DNA of 64,000 bases from Pseudomaricurvus alkylphenolicus (GCF_011683955.1 NZ_JAAQPI010000003.1:620001-684000), one strand, 5' to 3'; counted from the first letter of the stretch, positions 50,265-60,500 are shown. Numbers and translations are program-made. Notes: generated from the sequence alone by a model not told the origin.

Positions 50265-52148
50265 CTACATGCCCGGCCGATAGCTGAGTTTGACCGCTTG
50301 CTGGGCGTCCACAACAACCCCGAAGGCATCGCGGAGTTGCTTTTTGACCAGCTTGGGCAGATGGTCGGGATTAAGATAATTGCCGGGTTTCTCGCCGTTC
50401 ATTAACTGCCGTACCTGCCCTTCCACCCGGGTCTGTTGAATAACACGCAGAGCATCCTCCAGATTGCGACTATCGCCTATGGTCAGAGCCTTTTGGCGCA
50501 CCAGAGCGTGCAGGCGTCTCAAGGTGTTCACTTCCGTAATGCCGTGGGCCAAGGCATGAATCCGCACAATATCCACAATCGGTATCACAGCACGCTTCTT
50601 GAGGTTCAATTCGTCGGCATGCTCACCATTGTGTTCCACCACGAAACGTCGGAATATCCCTAGCGGTGGCGGCGAATCCAGAACATTTTCCGCCAGTGCC
50701 GCCAGAAAAATGGTGTTGCCACCGGTGCGTTTGAGCATATGCTGCTGCAATTGACGACAAAGAGAGGCATCACCATGAATCGCCCTGAGATCGAAAAAGA
50801 TGCTGACCCTCATCACGGCATCGGCTGTAGGGCTGCGTGTCCAGCGGTCCACAGTATTGCACCAGCCACTGAGGGGCTGACGCCATTCATCTGTCGTGGC
50901 CATAACACCGCCCGGGCAATAGACATAACCGCAGGCGTTCAAACCATCGCATACCCGATGGGCCAGCTTTTCGAACCAGACCGCTTCGGCGGGCTCCAAT
51001 CCGTCGGCAATCAGTAAGGCGTTATCCTGATCCCCTCCCAGCAACTGCTCATCACGACCCTGGGAGCCAAAACCCAGCCAACAGTATGGACGTGGCGGCG
51101 GTCCCAGTTCCTGTTCGGCCAGTGTGATTAATTTAACCGTCACTGCATCGCTGATGGCTGTCAGCAAATGGGCCACCTGCGAGGCACGAATACCCGCATT
51201 AACCCATTGCACCAACAGATCGGGCAGCAAACCAATAATTTTCCTGAGCCCCTCCACCGACTGCTGTCGGCTGATATGTTGAACCAGATACACGGGATCA
51301 TCACGCCTCGCCAGCATCAGGTCGGAAGAGGTGATCATACCAACAATGGTATCTTTATCTTTTACCGGAATATGGTGAAAGCCCCGCTGTGTCATAAACA
51401 AGGTTGCATCAAACAGGGTTTCCTCAGCGTCAATGGTGACCGGATCTTTGGTCATAATGTTGTCAATACCGGCCTGCGCATCTATGCCAGTGGCCATGGC
51501 CCGGGAGCGTATATCCCGGTCCGTCACAATGCCCAGCAGACGACCACCCTGCTCTGGCCCATGGTCCATAATCATGGCGGATGAAACACGCCTTTCCGTC
51601 ATTTTTTGCGCGGTCTGCTGAATGCTGACACCCGGCTCAACCCAGAGTAATTGCGTACTCATCAGATCACGGAGTTGCTTCATCATCTCGGAAGGGTTGG
51701 TTTCCCGGCGCGCGGCACGGCGCACCCTGCGGTTGCGCTGACTGTGAAAAAAGCGGTCAAAATCCCGATGCTGCAGTCGCAGCTGCTGGTAGGCCGGTTC
51801 CGGCAAGCGATAAATCAGGCTGTCTTCAATCAGCGTTGCGCGAATGCCAGGCTGCTCCTGGCTCAGCCCCATCAGGTTAAAACTGATGGTTTCGCCAAAG
51901 CGATCCACCAAACGTCCGTCTTCGGCGCGTAATTCGGCAGCGCCACTGCGCAGAATTCTCAGCCCTCCCGGATCTTCGTGACTGGTGAACACGTGTCCCC
52001 GGCGAAAATAATCGATTTCCATGGCTCCTGCTATGCGGTCCAGCTCGCCATCGGCAAGCTGTTCGAACGGCATGCACTCTGCCAGAAAATCGCGAATAGC
52101 CTGCAGCTCGGGCGACAAAGCGGCGGAAGGAAAAGATTCGGCTTTCAT
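50265..52148 (-). CDS. cNMP-binding/CBS/DUF294 nucleotidyltransferase-like protein
   Basis: 627 residues from the ATG at 52148, with AGGGAA upstream; the frame is open to 52178. Domains in order: cyclic-nucleotide-binding fold (about 25-125, including FRRGHVFTSHEDPGGLRILR), a CBS pair (about 170-290; LLWVEPGVSIQQTAQKMTER and IMTKDPVTIDAEETLFDATL), a DUF294 nucleotidyltransferase-like domain (about 305-440; WLGFGSQGRDEQLLGGDQDN, the GSxGRxE type motif of GlnD-like enzymes) and a DUF294 C-terminal domain (about 480-620). It probably senses adenine nucleotides and regulates the neighbouring transporter or metabolism. Typical companion of the symporter with DUF4212. Confidence 0.92.
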   Translation of the reverse strand: MKAESFPSAALSPELQAIRDFLAECMPFEQLADGELDRIAGAMEIDYFRRGHVFTSHEDPGGLRILRSGAAELRAEDGRLVDRFGETISFNLMGLSQEQPGIRATLIEDSLIYRLPEPAYQQLRLQHRDFDRFFHSQRNRRVRRAARRETNPSEMMKQLRDLMSTQLLWVEPGVSIQQTAQKMTERRVSSAMIMDHGPEQGGRLLGIVTDRDIRSRAMATGIDAQAGIDNIMTKDPVTIDAEETLFDATLFMTQRGFHHIPVKDKDTIVGMITSSDLMLARRDDPVYLVQHISRQQSVEGLRKIIGLLPDLLVQWVNAGIRASQVAHLLTAISDAVTVKLITLAEQELGPPPRPYCWLGFGSQGRDEQLLGGDQDNALLIADGLEPAEAVWFEKLAHRVCDGLNACGYVYCPGGVMATTDEWRQPLSGWCNTVDRWTRSPTADAVMRVSIFFDLRAIHGDASLCRQLQQHMLKRTGGNTIFLAALAENVLDSPPPLGIFRRFVVEHNGEHADELNLKKRAVIPIVDIVRIHALAHGITEVNTLRRLHALVRQKALTIGDSRNLEDALRVIQQTRVEGQVRQLMNGEKPGNYLNPDHLPKLVKKQLRDAFGVVVDAQQAVKLSYRPGM

Positions 52149-52189
52149 ATCGCATTCCCTACATAGATGCACGGCCAAGGGTCAGGCCA

Positions 52190-52687
52190 TTAGCGGAAGT
52201 CCTTATCAAATGACGTTTTGTACAGTGTGAATTTGGTAGCGGCATCACCGTAATAGAGGGTTTGCTCCGACGATACCACCAGGCGCAGCCGGTGCCGTTC
52301 CGGGTCGACCCGGGGCATATCCAGGGACCACCGTAAACCTTCATGATCTACCGCTTTCATGCCCACCGGAGGCGCGTCACCCTGATCACCTTGCACCAAC
52401 GCGACCATGGCGCCCTCCAGGGGGAACAGGGATTTGAGTTGCAGCAGCATGCGATCACCGTCCTGCCACTGTGTTGACAATGTGATTTCAAAATCGCCAT
52501 TTTTGAGGCCGCACTGTCCGCTGTTATAGCGACAGTTGGGCTTGGATATCAATTCGTAGCTGCCACCGGACTTTGCGGCATGGGGCTTTTCGCTAACCAT
52601 GGAGTCCACCGCGAAGTAGCTGATCAATGCCAGTACCGGTGCCACCAGCAGTGCCACCACCAGATGCTTGTTCTTGAGAATATCCAT
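52190..52687 (-). CDS. Small membrane-anchored protein of unknown function in the symporter locus
   Basis: 165 residues. One N-terminal hydrophobic segment (LVVALLVAPVLALISYFAVD) anchors an exported domain with two nearby cysteines (SKPNCRYNSGQCGLKNGDFE) and beta-type wording (ITLSTQWQDGDRMLLQLKSL). Not recognised by name. It sits between the symporter terminator and the DUF294 gene (41 bp upstream of that ATG), a spot where other gammaproteobacteria have a similar small protein. Probably part of the transport or signalling unit. Confidence 0.75.
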   Translation of the reverse strand: MDILKNKHLVVALLVAPVLALISYFAVDSMVSEKPHAAKSGGSYELISKPNCRYNSGQCGLKNGDFEITLSTQWQDGDRMLLQLKSLFPLEGAMVALVQGDQGDAPPVGMKAVDHEGLRWSLDMPRVDPERHRLRLVVSSEQTLYYGDAATKFTLYKTSFDKDFR

Positions 52688-52801
52688 CTGACATCACCCG
52701 TAGTTTGTATTCAGTATTGCAGAATCTACCTGTTGTTTTTTGATTTGGAACAGTCAATGGGAAATAACCCTGAATGCCCTGCTTTTGCGTGGTGTCTCTG
52801 G

Positions 52802-52825
52802 AAAAAAAGCCCCGGTTAAGGGGCC
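52802..52825 (-). terminator. Terminator downstream of the symporter gene
   Basis: GCCCC (52809-52813) pairs with GGGGC (52820-52824), flanked on the plus strand by AAAAAAA; read on the minus strand this is GGCCCC-TTAACC-GGGGC followed by seven T. It is 74 bases after the symporter stop. Confidence 0.88.
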
Positions 52826-52898
52826 AAGAGGATTTATGTTCGGGTTTTGGCGGCCGCTACACAGGTAGAAGATGTACCGGCCACCTCTTGCTCAGTGT

Positions 52899-54629
52899 TT
52901 AGTGATCGTGCGCTTCGGTTACGCCCATGGGGACACGAATGTGCTCGACCAGCTCCTGTACTTCTTCCGGAGGCTCCGCGGTCAGGCGCGATACCAGGTT
53001 GGCAACACCGAAGTTCACCAGGGCGCCAATCACACCGAAGGCGTTAGGCTCGATACCCAGGAACCAGTTGGCGTCCATTCCACCCAGGAAGGAAGTACCC
53101 GGGATAAACATGATGCCCTTGTGCTGGAACACGTACAGCAGGGTCACAGTGATACCGCCGATCATGCCCCAGATGGCACCTTCCTTGTTGATGCGCTTGG
53201 AGAAAATACCCATCATCAGCGCAGGGAAGATAGACGAGGCCGCCAGACCAAAGGCCAGGGCTACTGTACCCGCGGCAAAGTCCGGCGGATTGAATCCCAG
53301 ATAACCGGCACCGGCGATGGCCACCGCCATGGCAATCCGCGATGCCATCAGCTCCTGTTTCTCACTGATATCCGGCATGATCACACCTTTAAGCAGATCG
53401 TGTGAAATTGCCGAGGAGATTGCCAATAGCAGACCTGCCGCCGTAGACAGAGCCGCTGCCAGACCACCGGCGGCCACCAGGGCAATCACCCAATTAGGCA
53501 GCTGTGCGATTTCCGGGTTGGCCAGAACCATAATGTCGCGGTCCACTTTCACCATTTCATTGGTAGCGGTATCAGCGGTGTACTGGATACGTCCGTCGCC
53601 ATTTTTATCCTCGAACTTCAGCAGACCGGTAGTCTCCCAGTTCTTGAACCACTGTGGGCGCTCATCGTAGGCCAGGTGCTGACCGGGCGCCGGCTCGATG
53701 GTGCTCATCAGATTCAGGCGAGCCATACCGGCAACCGCAGGTGCAGTGGTGTACAGGATGGCGATAAACACCAAGGCCCAACCCGCAGAAGAACGGGCAT
53801 CCTTCACCTTGGGAACGGTAAAGAAGCGGATGATCACGTGAGGCAGACCCGCAGTGCCGATCATCAGTGACATGGTATAGGCGAACATATTAGTCGTGCT
53901 GAGACGCACCTGCGTGGTGTATTCAGCGAAGCCCAGCTCCGTCACCACTTGGTCCAATCGGTCAAGCAGATAGACGTCAGTGCCCACCAGGGTGGAACCG
54001 AAGCCCAACTGTGGCAGCGGATTGCCGGTCAGGTTCAGGGAGATAAAGATCGCTGGGATGGTGTAAGCCAGAATCAATACGCAGTACTGGGCAATCTGGG
54101 TGTAGGTAATGCCCTTCATGCCACCCAGTACGGCGTAGAAGAATACGATAAACATACCCACCAGCAGGCCGGTATCGTAGCTTACTTCCAGGAAGCGGGA
54201 GAAGGCCACACCGATGCCCTTCATCTGGCCGATTACATAGGTCACGGAACAGATAATCAGACAGATAACGGCCACAATACGGGCCCCGCGTGAGTAGAAG
54301 CGGTCACCGATAAACTCGGGCACGGTGAACTTGCCGTACTTGCGCAGGTAAGGTGCCAGCAACATCGCCAGTACGACAAAGCCGCCGGTCCAGCCCATCA
54401 GGAAGACAGAACCGCCGTAGCCCATAAAGGCGATGAGGCCGGCCATACCGATAAAAGAAGCCGCGGACATCCAGTCGGCGCCGGTGGCCATACCGTTAGC
54501 GACCGGGTGAATGCCCCCGCCGGCAACATAGAACTCCTTGGTGGAACCGGCCCGTGCCCAGACGGCGATCCCCATGTAGAGGGCGAAGGTAAAGCCCACT
54601 ACGATATAGGTTAAGGTTTGCAGATCCAT
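52899..54629 (-). CDS. Sodium:solute symporter, ActP-like (VC_2705-type; acetate or other carboxylate)
   Basis: 576 residues with about 13 membrane helices. The opening DLQTLTYIVVGFTFALYMGI, then GGIHPVANGMATGADWMSAA and SFIGMAGLIAFMGYGGSVFL, and later LGGMKGITYTQIAQYCVLIL, are the sodium/solute symporter (SSS) signature of the cation/acetate group. A soluble insert lies at about 310-370. It is translated 14 bp after the DUF4212 small subunit gene and ends before a terminator. Two TAGACC-ww-GGTCTA-type sites precede the operon. In gammaproteobacteria this symporter is under CrbS/CrbR control, and that pair is 2 kb away. Acetate is the likeliest substrate, not proven. Confidence 0.93.
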   Translation of the reverse strand: MDLQTLTYIVVGFTFALYMGIAVWARAGSTKEFYVAGGGIHPVANGMATGADWMSAASFIGMAGLIAFMGYGGSVFLMGWTGGFVVLAMLLAPYLRKYGKFTVPEFIGDRFYSRGARIVAVICLIICSVTYVIGQMKGIGVAFSRFLEVSYDTGLLVGMFIVFFYAVLGGMKGITYTQIAQYCVLILAYTIPAIFISLNLTGNPLPQLGFGSTLVGTDVYLLDRLDQVVTELGFAEYTTQVRLSTTNMFAYTMSLMIGTAGLPHVIIRFFTVPKVKDARSSAGWALVFIAILYTTAPAVAGMARLNLMSTIEPAPGQHLAYDERPQWFKNWETTGLLKFEDKNGDGRIQYTADTATNEMVKVDRDIMVLANPEIAQLPNWVIALVAAGGLAAALSTAAGLLLAISSAISHDLLKGVIMPDISEKQELMASRIAMAVAIAGAGYLGFNPPDFAAGTVALAFGLAASSIFPALMMGIFSKRINKEGAIWGMIGGITVTLLYVFQHKGIMFIPGTSFLGGMDANWFLGIEPNAFGVIGALVNFGVANLVSRLTAEPPEEVQELVEHIRVPMGVTEAHDH

Positions 54630-54643
54630 GGTTCACTGTCCTC

Positions 54644-54910
54644 TTATTCTTCGTGTACGCCGTACTTACGGTCGAGCGCACCCATTTTGCGTGAATAGTA
54701 GAAAATCAGGGCAACAAAGGTGTAAATGGCACCTTGCTGGGCAAACCAGAACCCCAATTTATAACCGCCCAGTTGGATGTTGTTGAGAACGTCCACCAGC
54801 AGAATGCCGCAACCAAAGGACACCACAAACCACACCACCATCAGCTTGACCATTAAGCTGACGTTTTCTTTCCAATACGCTTTTGCGTCTTCTTCTGATT
54901 TGAAAGCCAT
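54644..54910 (-). CDS. DUF4212 small subunit of the sodium:solute symporter
   Basis: 88 residues with two membrane helices (MVKLMVVWFVVSFGCGILLV and GFWFAQQGAIYTFVALIFYY) and a charged end. The start AFKSEEDAKAYWKENVSLMV carries the family YW...N motif. DUF4212 proteins are encoded directly before VC_2705-type symporters, as YjcH (DUF485) is before ActP in E. coli. Stop-to-start gap to the symporter gene is 14 bp. A GGAGGAAA precedes the ATG. The upstream 153 bp carry the shared operator motif. Confidence 0.93.
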   Translation of the reverse strand: MAFKSEEDAKAYWKENVSLMVKLMVVWFVVSFGCGILLVDVLNNIQLGGYKLGFWFAQQGAIYTFVALIFYYSRKMGALDRKYGVHEE

Positions 54911-54978
54911 TGTTCTTTCCTCCTCAAACGATGTTTTTCATCACTGTCAGTTTCACCGCTTTGGGGTCGGGAAGCCAT

Positions 54979-55023
54979 TGGACCATCGTCTATAGACTGG
55001 AGGTCGTATAGACCTTGGTCTTA
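54979..55023. promoter_or_regulatory. Paired TAGACC-ww-GGTCTA sites upstream of the DUF4212-symporter operon
   Basis: TAGACCTTGGTCTT at 55009-55022 matches the palindrome at 13 of 14 positions and TGGACCATCGTCTA at 54979-54992 at 12 of 14. Start-to-start spacing is 30 bp, about three helical turns, 69-112 bases before the DUF4212 ATG. The 6-2-6 form fits a dimeric NarL-type regulator such as the CrbR-like protein encoded nearby. Confidence 0.7.
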
Positions 55024-55063
55024 TGGCAACCGCCCCGCACTGGCAGCAATGCCCGAGAGCGCC

Positions 55064-56374
55064 TTAGAACGCCCACTTACCCATCAGTTGCAGACGGGTC
55101 AGATCGCCATCCAGGCCGCTCTCGACCTCGCGTTCGGCGAATATATACTCAGCACCAAAAGACAGTTTCTTGGTGGGCGAGTAAATCAGGTTGACGTTGG
55201 CATTGGCAATCGTCTCGGTGACGTCCGCCAGGATGTCATCCGCGTTATCGGCACTGGACCAGGCATAGCTGAAGGTACTGCGCAGCTTGTCATTCCAGTG
55301 GTGGCGATAAGCCAGGTAGCCGCCGGTGACGTCGATCAGGTCAATATCCCCGTCGGCCTCGACGGCGCCATCACGGAAGGTATTAAGCGCCACATAGCGA
55401 CCCAGATTGCCGTGGTTGACCATAAACTTGAGGTCGTCCCCGTTTTCAAACAGATATTTGCCGGACAGGCTCAGACCATAACCAAGGGCGCTATCATCAC
55501 TGCTGCCGCTGTCATAGGTAATCTCGCGCGCCATGGCAGCCAGAGAGTAGCTGAAGGCGCCCGATTTGCCGTTGTAGCGAGCCACCAGATCTGGCATGAC
55601 ACTGTCGTCGATGTCGCGGGCATCATAGCCACCGCCGGCATCGTAGAGACTGACGGAGGGGTTCTCCGCACTCAGCATAAACGAAGTGCCGCCGCCAAGC
55701 TTTTTGGTCCAGCGCGCCTGACTCTGGCGAATAAACACGGTGCCGGAAGTGGGGCCTACGAAGTCGAGGGTCTCCGGCAGAGCGCCGACGTTGAAGAAGG
55801 TACTCCAGGTCTGCCCCACCAGCAGTGAAGCACTGTCGGAGTAATCCCAGGACACAAACGCGTGGCGTAATCCACTGGAAGACTGGTTGGTTAAGCGCTC
55901 ATCGTTGGACGCATTAAAGTCCATTTCGATATAACTTTTGATCGCACCGGCTTTGGTATCGGTTTGGGTTTTGAACCACAAACGGGAAAACTTGGCATTG
56001 GAATCCATCACGGTATCACCGTCGTTATCACCATCGCCCACGGCGATAGTGGCGGGTACCAGGAAGTCGTCGCCGACATTGTTGGCGCGCTGCTGATCGG
56101 AATAATTACTCCAGGAGGTATCGAGTTTTACGTAACCGCCGTATTGAAAACGGGTACCCTTTTTGAGCTCTACACCTTTTTTGTGCTGCAGTTGTTCTTT
56201 CTGTTGCAGCTGCGATTTCAGCGCCTGCAACTCACGCTCAAGCATCTCCACGCGCTTGGCCATATCGCTGTCAGCCGCCGCAGGCATGGATGTTGCGGCA
56301 AGGCAGGCTGCGAGGGCCAGTGGCGTTTTGCACAATGTGCGCAAGCGGATTGGATTTCGCTTTTGTGGATTCAT
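55064..56374 (-). CDS. DcaP-like trimeric outer-membrane porin
   Basis: 436 residues from the ATG at 56374, after GAGAGGA; the open frame to 56485 has no signal peptide at its start. Signal peptide TPLALAACLAATSMPAAADS, then a periplasmic coiled coil (DMAKRVEMLERELQALKSQL), the mark of DcaP-type porins, then a barrel of about 16 strands (RFQYGGYVKLDTSWSNYSDQ; LLVGQTWSTFFNVGALPETL). Ends LQLMGKWAF with terminal Phe. DcaP family members pass small dicarboxylates and related anions. Next to the carboxylate symporter and with the same operator motif, it is the likely outer-membrane step of the same uptake route. Confidence 0.9.
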   Translation of the reverse strand: MNPQKRNPIRLRTLCKTPLALAACLAATSMPAAADSDMAKRVEMLERELQALKSQLQQKEQLQHKKGVELKKGTRFQYGGYVKLDTSWSNYSDQQRANNVGDDFLVPATIAVGDGDNDGDTVMDSNAKFSRLWFKTQTDTKAGAIKSYIEMDFNASNDERLTNQSSSGLRHAFVSWDYSDSASLLVGQTWSTFFNVGALPETLDFVGPTSGTVFIRQSQARWTKKLGGGTSFMLSAENPSVSLYDAGGGYDARDIDDSVMPDLVARYNGKSGAFSYSLAAMAREITYDSGSSDDSALGYGLSLSGKYLFENGDDLKFMVNHGNLGRYVALNTFRDGAVEADGDIDLIDVTGGYLAYRHHWNDKLRSTFSYAWSSADNADDILADVTETIANANVNLIYSPTKKLSFGAEYIFAEREVESGLDGDLTRLQLMGKWAF

Positions 56375-56477
56375 CGTTATTGTCCTCTCCAATGTGGGTA
56401 TTGTGATTAGTGTTTGTTTTTGACAATAACTTTTTAGTCCTCCAGCGCCCTTTAAGGTATTACCCATTGGTCTAGTG

Positions 56478-56532
56478 TCGACCAAAGTCTATGTTAAAGT
56501 CGGCACTTATCGGGAAGCTAGACCAAGGTCTA
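56478..56532. promoter_or_regulatory. Paired TAGACC-ww-GGTCTA sites upstream of the DcaP-like porin
   Basis: TAGACCAAGGTCTA at 56519-56532 is a perfect 6-2-6 palindrome; TCGACCAAAGTCTA at 56478-56491 matches at 12 of 14 positions. A half site GGTCTA is at 56469-56474. Start-to-start spacing is 41 bp, about four turns. On the porin strand a TAATAC (complement of 56457-56462) could be the -10, putting the proximal site over the -35 area, as for a class II activator. Confidence 0.7.
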
Positions 56533-56920
56533 ATGGAGCGAGGTATATCGCTTTGTTAAAAATATCAGTGTCGCCGGGAGTGACATGAACCGGCTAATCG
56601 TTGTCCGGTTATTTCTCCATATCCGGACGGTTCGGTCTCTGCCGCGACAATGGGTAAACCGACAATGGTTAAACCGTTGTTTCCCCCTCAATCCTTGGAC
56701 CACAGAGTCAGTTCTCTGCACAGCCTTGCGCCTTTCACCCTGGCCAGGGCTGTGACTTTTTTTCTGACATTTCATTGATCCAGGACAATTTGTCGCAAAT
56801 CGGAACAAATTGTTAGGCGGCGGGGATTGGGATACCCTGTGTGGGTACAGGTCTGCAAGTACGCCAGCTGAGGAGTACTGGACTACAATAATAACGACCC
56901 CAACATTCGGTAACTAAAAC
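56533..56920. other. Intergenic region before crbR with a terminator-like hairpin and a TACCC...GGGTA repeat
   Basis: About 390 bp without a credible ORF. CACAGCC (56719-56725) pairs with GGCTGTG (56748-56754), with an inner CCCTGG/CCAGGG, and is followed by seven T (56757-56763) on the plus strand. A plus-strand transcript starting near TATATC (56544-56549) would end here and be about 200 bases long, possibly a small RNA. Closer to crbR, TACCC-TGTGT-GGGTA (56833-56847) is an inverted repeat of NarL-type form and may be the crbR operator. Confidence 0.5.
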
Positions 56921-57592
56921 ATGGTGACCCATCCGTGCATTATCATCGCTGACGATCATCCGCTGTTTCGGTCGGCGCTGAGTACAACCTTGTCGCGCGA
57001 ACTTGATCAGCCAGTGCTGGTGGAGGCTGAAGACTTTAACAGCCTGCAATCACAGGTGGAGTCGCACCCCAGTGCCAGCCTGATTCTGCTGGATTTGCAT
57101 ATGCCCGGTGCCGAGGGCTTCAGCGCCCTGGTGTATCTTACGTCCCATTTCCCCCAGATCCCGGTGATGATCGTATCGGCCCACGAAGAACCTGAGATTA
57201 TCCGCCGAGCCATGGATCACGGCGCCTGTGGTTTTCTGCCCAAGAGCGCCCCCATCGAAACCATGAGCGAAGCACTGCTGACGGCACTCAAAGGCGGCCT
57301 TTGGGTACCCGAGGGCCTCAGTCAAGCCCCCATCGCCAACGATGACGAGTTGGACATTGCCGAAGCCCTGGCCAATCTCACCCCACAACAGTTCCGGGTG
57401 GCCACCATGGTCAGCCAGGGATTATTGAACAAACAGATCGCGTTTGAATTAAACGTGACCGAAGCCACCATCAAGGCCCATATGACCGAGATTTTCCGTA
57501 AGCTGGGCGTACATTCGCGCACCCAGGCCGCGGTGGCCATTGGTCAGCTGGCCGTGCATCCGACCAATAGCGTCGCGGATTTCAAGAATTAG
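56921..57592 (+). CDS. crbR: LuxR/NarL-family response regulator, CrbR-like
   Basis: 223 residues. The receiver domain (about 5-120) has IIIADDHPLFRSALSTTLSR with the acidic pair, the phospho-acceptor Asp in LILLDLHMPGAEGFSAL near 55, and VSAHEEPEIIRRAMDHGACG with Lys in FLPKSAP. The C-terminal LuxR helix-turn-helix (about 150-212) is LTPQQFRVATMVSQGLLNKQ, then IAFELNVTEATIKAHMTEIF. It is the partner of the hybrid kinase encoded convergently one base away. CrbS/CrbR systems switch on acetate use (acs and uptake genes) in Vibrio and Pseudomonas; the local symporter and porin are likely targets. Name by homology and context. Confidence 0.85.
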   Translation: MVTHPCIIIADDHPLFRSALSTTLSRELDQPVLVEAEDFNSLQSQVESHPSASLILLDLHMPGAEGFSALVYLTSHFPQIPVMIVSAHEEPEIIRRAMDHGACGFLPKSAPIETMSEALLTALKGGLWVPEGLSQAPIANDDELDIAEALANLTPQQFRVATMVSQGLLNKQIAFELNVTEATIKAHMTEIFRKLGVHSRTQAAVAIGQLAVHPTNSVADFKN

Positions 57593-57593
57593 C

Positions 57594-60500
57594 CTACTCG
57601 ACGCCCACCTTCTGACGACGTAGCGCTCGCCGCATCAGCGCCCGCAGAGCCGCAGGCTGCACGGGCTTGGCCAGAAACAGACAACCGGCCTGCTGCACCT
57701 GCCCCCGAACCTCGTCACTGTTATCCGCACTGATAATCACTGCCGGCAGTTTTCGCTGCCAGTGATAGCCCAACGCCTCCAAGACATCCAGGCCGGTTTC
57801 TTCTTCCAGGTGAAAATCAGCCAACACCAGCTGTGGCGCCTGATCGTGAGACCAGAGAGATAACGCCTGCCCCAGATCCGCAGCGGTGGTGACACGGCAA
57901 CCCCACTGCTCCAACAGCGATTGCATGCCCGCCAGAATGGTGGCTTCGTTGTCCACACACAGTACTCTCAAACCCGTGAGGCGCGAATCGGCCACGGAGC
58001 GAACGCGGGTCTCTGTCTGGACCTCTCCCAACGCCACTGTAATGCGAAACACCGAGCCTTTGCCCGGTGTGGAATCAAGACTGATGGGGTGCCCCAGTAA
58101 CTGTGCAATACGCTGGGCGATAGACAAACCCAATCCCAGCCCCTGGTTGCTCATACTGGCTGAGGGCAGACGTTCGAATTCTTCAAAGATGCGCTGGCGG
58201 TCCTGCTCCGCGATACCCGGCCCGGTATCCCAGACTTCCAGCGTGATGCCCTCACGATGACGGCGACAACCCAGCAGCACTTTTCCTTCGCGCGTATAAC
58301 GCAGGGCGTTGGAAATAAAATTTTGTAGCACCCGCCGCAATAAATGGGGATCGCTGTTGACCCAGAGAGAACAGGGCACCCATCGGAATTCCAGCCCCTG
58401 CTTTCCTGCCAGTGCACTGGCCTCCCCGGCCAGCGAACTCAGCAGCCGTTCGATCGGAAAGTTTTCGCGCTTGGGCCGCTCTTTACCCGACCCCAAACGG
58501 GAAATTTCCCGCAGGGAACTGATTAATTGTTCCGCCTGGTTCAGTGCATCATCCAGGTGATTAACGTCGCCTTTGAGGTTGCAATCCTTTATGTCCGTTT
58601 CTTCCAGTTTCGCACTCATGGACGAAACAAATAAACGTGCCGCATTGATCGGCTGGAGCAGATCGTGACTCGCGGCCGCCAGAAAGCGACTCTTACTTGC
58701 GTGTACTTCCTTAAGCTCCTGTTCCACACGGGCCCGCAGGTCGTTTTCCCGTTGCAGGGATTGGTTAACATGCTGCATGCGTTCATTGACAGACTGCAGC
58801 TGTGCCGTGCGCGAATTGACCCGTTCCTCCAGGGTGTTGCGAGCATGCTCCAGCTGCAGCAACATGCCATGATATTCGCTGACGTCCGTATAGGTGGTCA
58901 CATAACCCCCATTAGCCAGTGGTGTACCGCGGATTTCCACAACTTCGCCGCTGGGCAACTGCCTTTCAATACGATGAGGACTGCCGGATCTCAGCTGTTG
59001 CAGCCGACGACTCACCAACACATCCGGATCATCACTGGAATCCCCCAGATAACCGCGCATGGCGTTGTAGTGGTAAATTTTTTCGATATCACAACCGACG
59101 TAAAGCAGCCGCTGAGGATAGTCGAACAGCTTTTGGTATTGCTGGTTCCAGGCCACCAGACGCAGATCTTTATCGACCACGCTGATGCCCTGGGGAATGG
59201 TTTCCAGGGTCGTCTGCAGCAACGTCTGACTGAATTGCAGCTGCCGTGAGCTGCCCCCCACCAGGGATACAAAGTCCTGCAGTTGCAGCGGCTGCTGACT
59301 GATCAGCAATTGCATGGCGCGATGCGCCGAAACGGCGCCGATGATGGCCGCGAGATCACTCTCGATAGTGGTCACGGCAAACCGTGGCGTCTGGTCGTGA
59401 GGCAACAGTCGATGACCAATGCGGTGCTCAAACTCCTGCCACATATCCTGGGTGCGTTCCGGCCCGAACAATGGCTCCATCAAGGCCTGCAACTGCCTCA
59501 CCTCAATACCGGAAGGCTCCAGATCCAGCTCTTTGCGCTGAACCTTCCAGCGCAGGCGAGTAAAGGCGTCGGCCTGGCGAATATCCAGCAGACGAAATGT
59601 GGAACGCTTGGACACAAAGACGAAGACCAGAGCGTTAACCAGCAAACTCCAGAACACGCCATGACTGAGCGGATCCAACCAGCCCAATCCAAGAATATTT
59701 TGCGGCGCCAGCCAAGTAACGCCAAACAGGCCGGAGATGATAAAAGGGTGATCCGCGTGCAACACTGCCGGCAGTAACAGGCAGTAAAGCCACAGCACCA
59801 TACCGCTGAGCACACCCGCAACAACGCCACGGGCATGGCCACCGGGCCAATAGAGTGCGCCCAGTACAGCCGGCATCAGCTGGGCGGTTGCCGCAAAAGA
59901 AATCAGGCCCATGGACGCCAGGGTTTCACCACTGCTCATCAATTGTTCCAGGCCCCAGCCCAGCAACAGAATGGCGACGATGGACACCCGGCGAATCAAC
60001 CGCAGCGACCAGCCCAGGTCCGCTGCCGTGCGCCCGCGACTTGAAGTGGAGCGCAGCCAGATGGGGACGATCAATTCGTTGGAGATCATAATCGACAGGG
60101 CCACGGTCGCCACCACCACCATGCCCGTGGCGGCGGACAGTGCACCGATAAACGTCAGTGCCAGGATGGGTTCAGCGCCGGCCCAGCGCGGCAACGTCAA
60201 CACGTAGCTGTCCGGATCTACATCCAGGCCTGAAAATAATTGCGCACCCGCGTGCGCCAACGGCAGCACCAACATCGCAAACGTTGCCAGATAGGCGGGC
60301 AACAGGAAACGTGTATAGCGCAGATCGCTGCGGTGGTGGTATTCCACCACCATGACATGAAATTGGCGGGGCAGGCAGACAATGGCCACCGCCGCCAACA
60401 ACATCTCAGTAAAAAACAGGGGGGCCGAAAGCTGGTCAACGGAGAAATTGGGCGCGACATTGGCAACATCCACACCGCTCCCTTGCATCAGTCGAACCGC

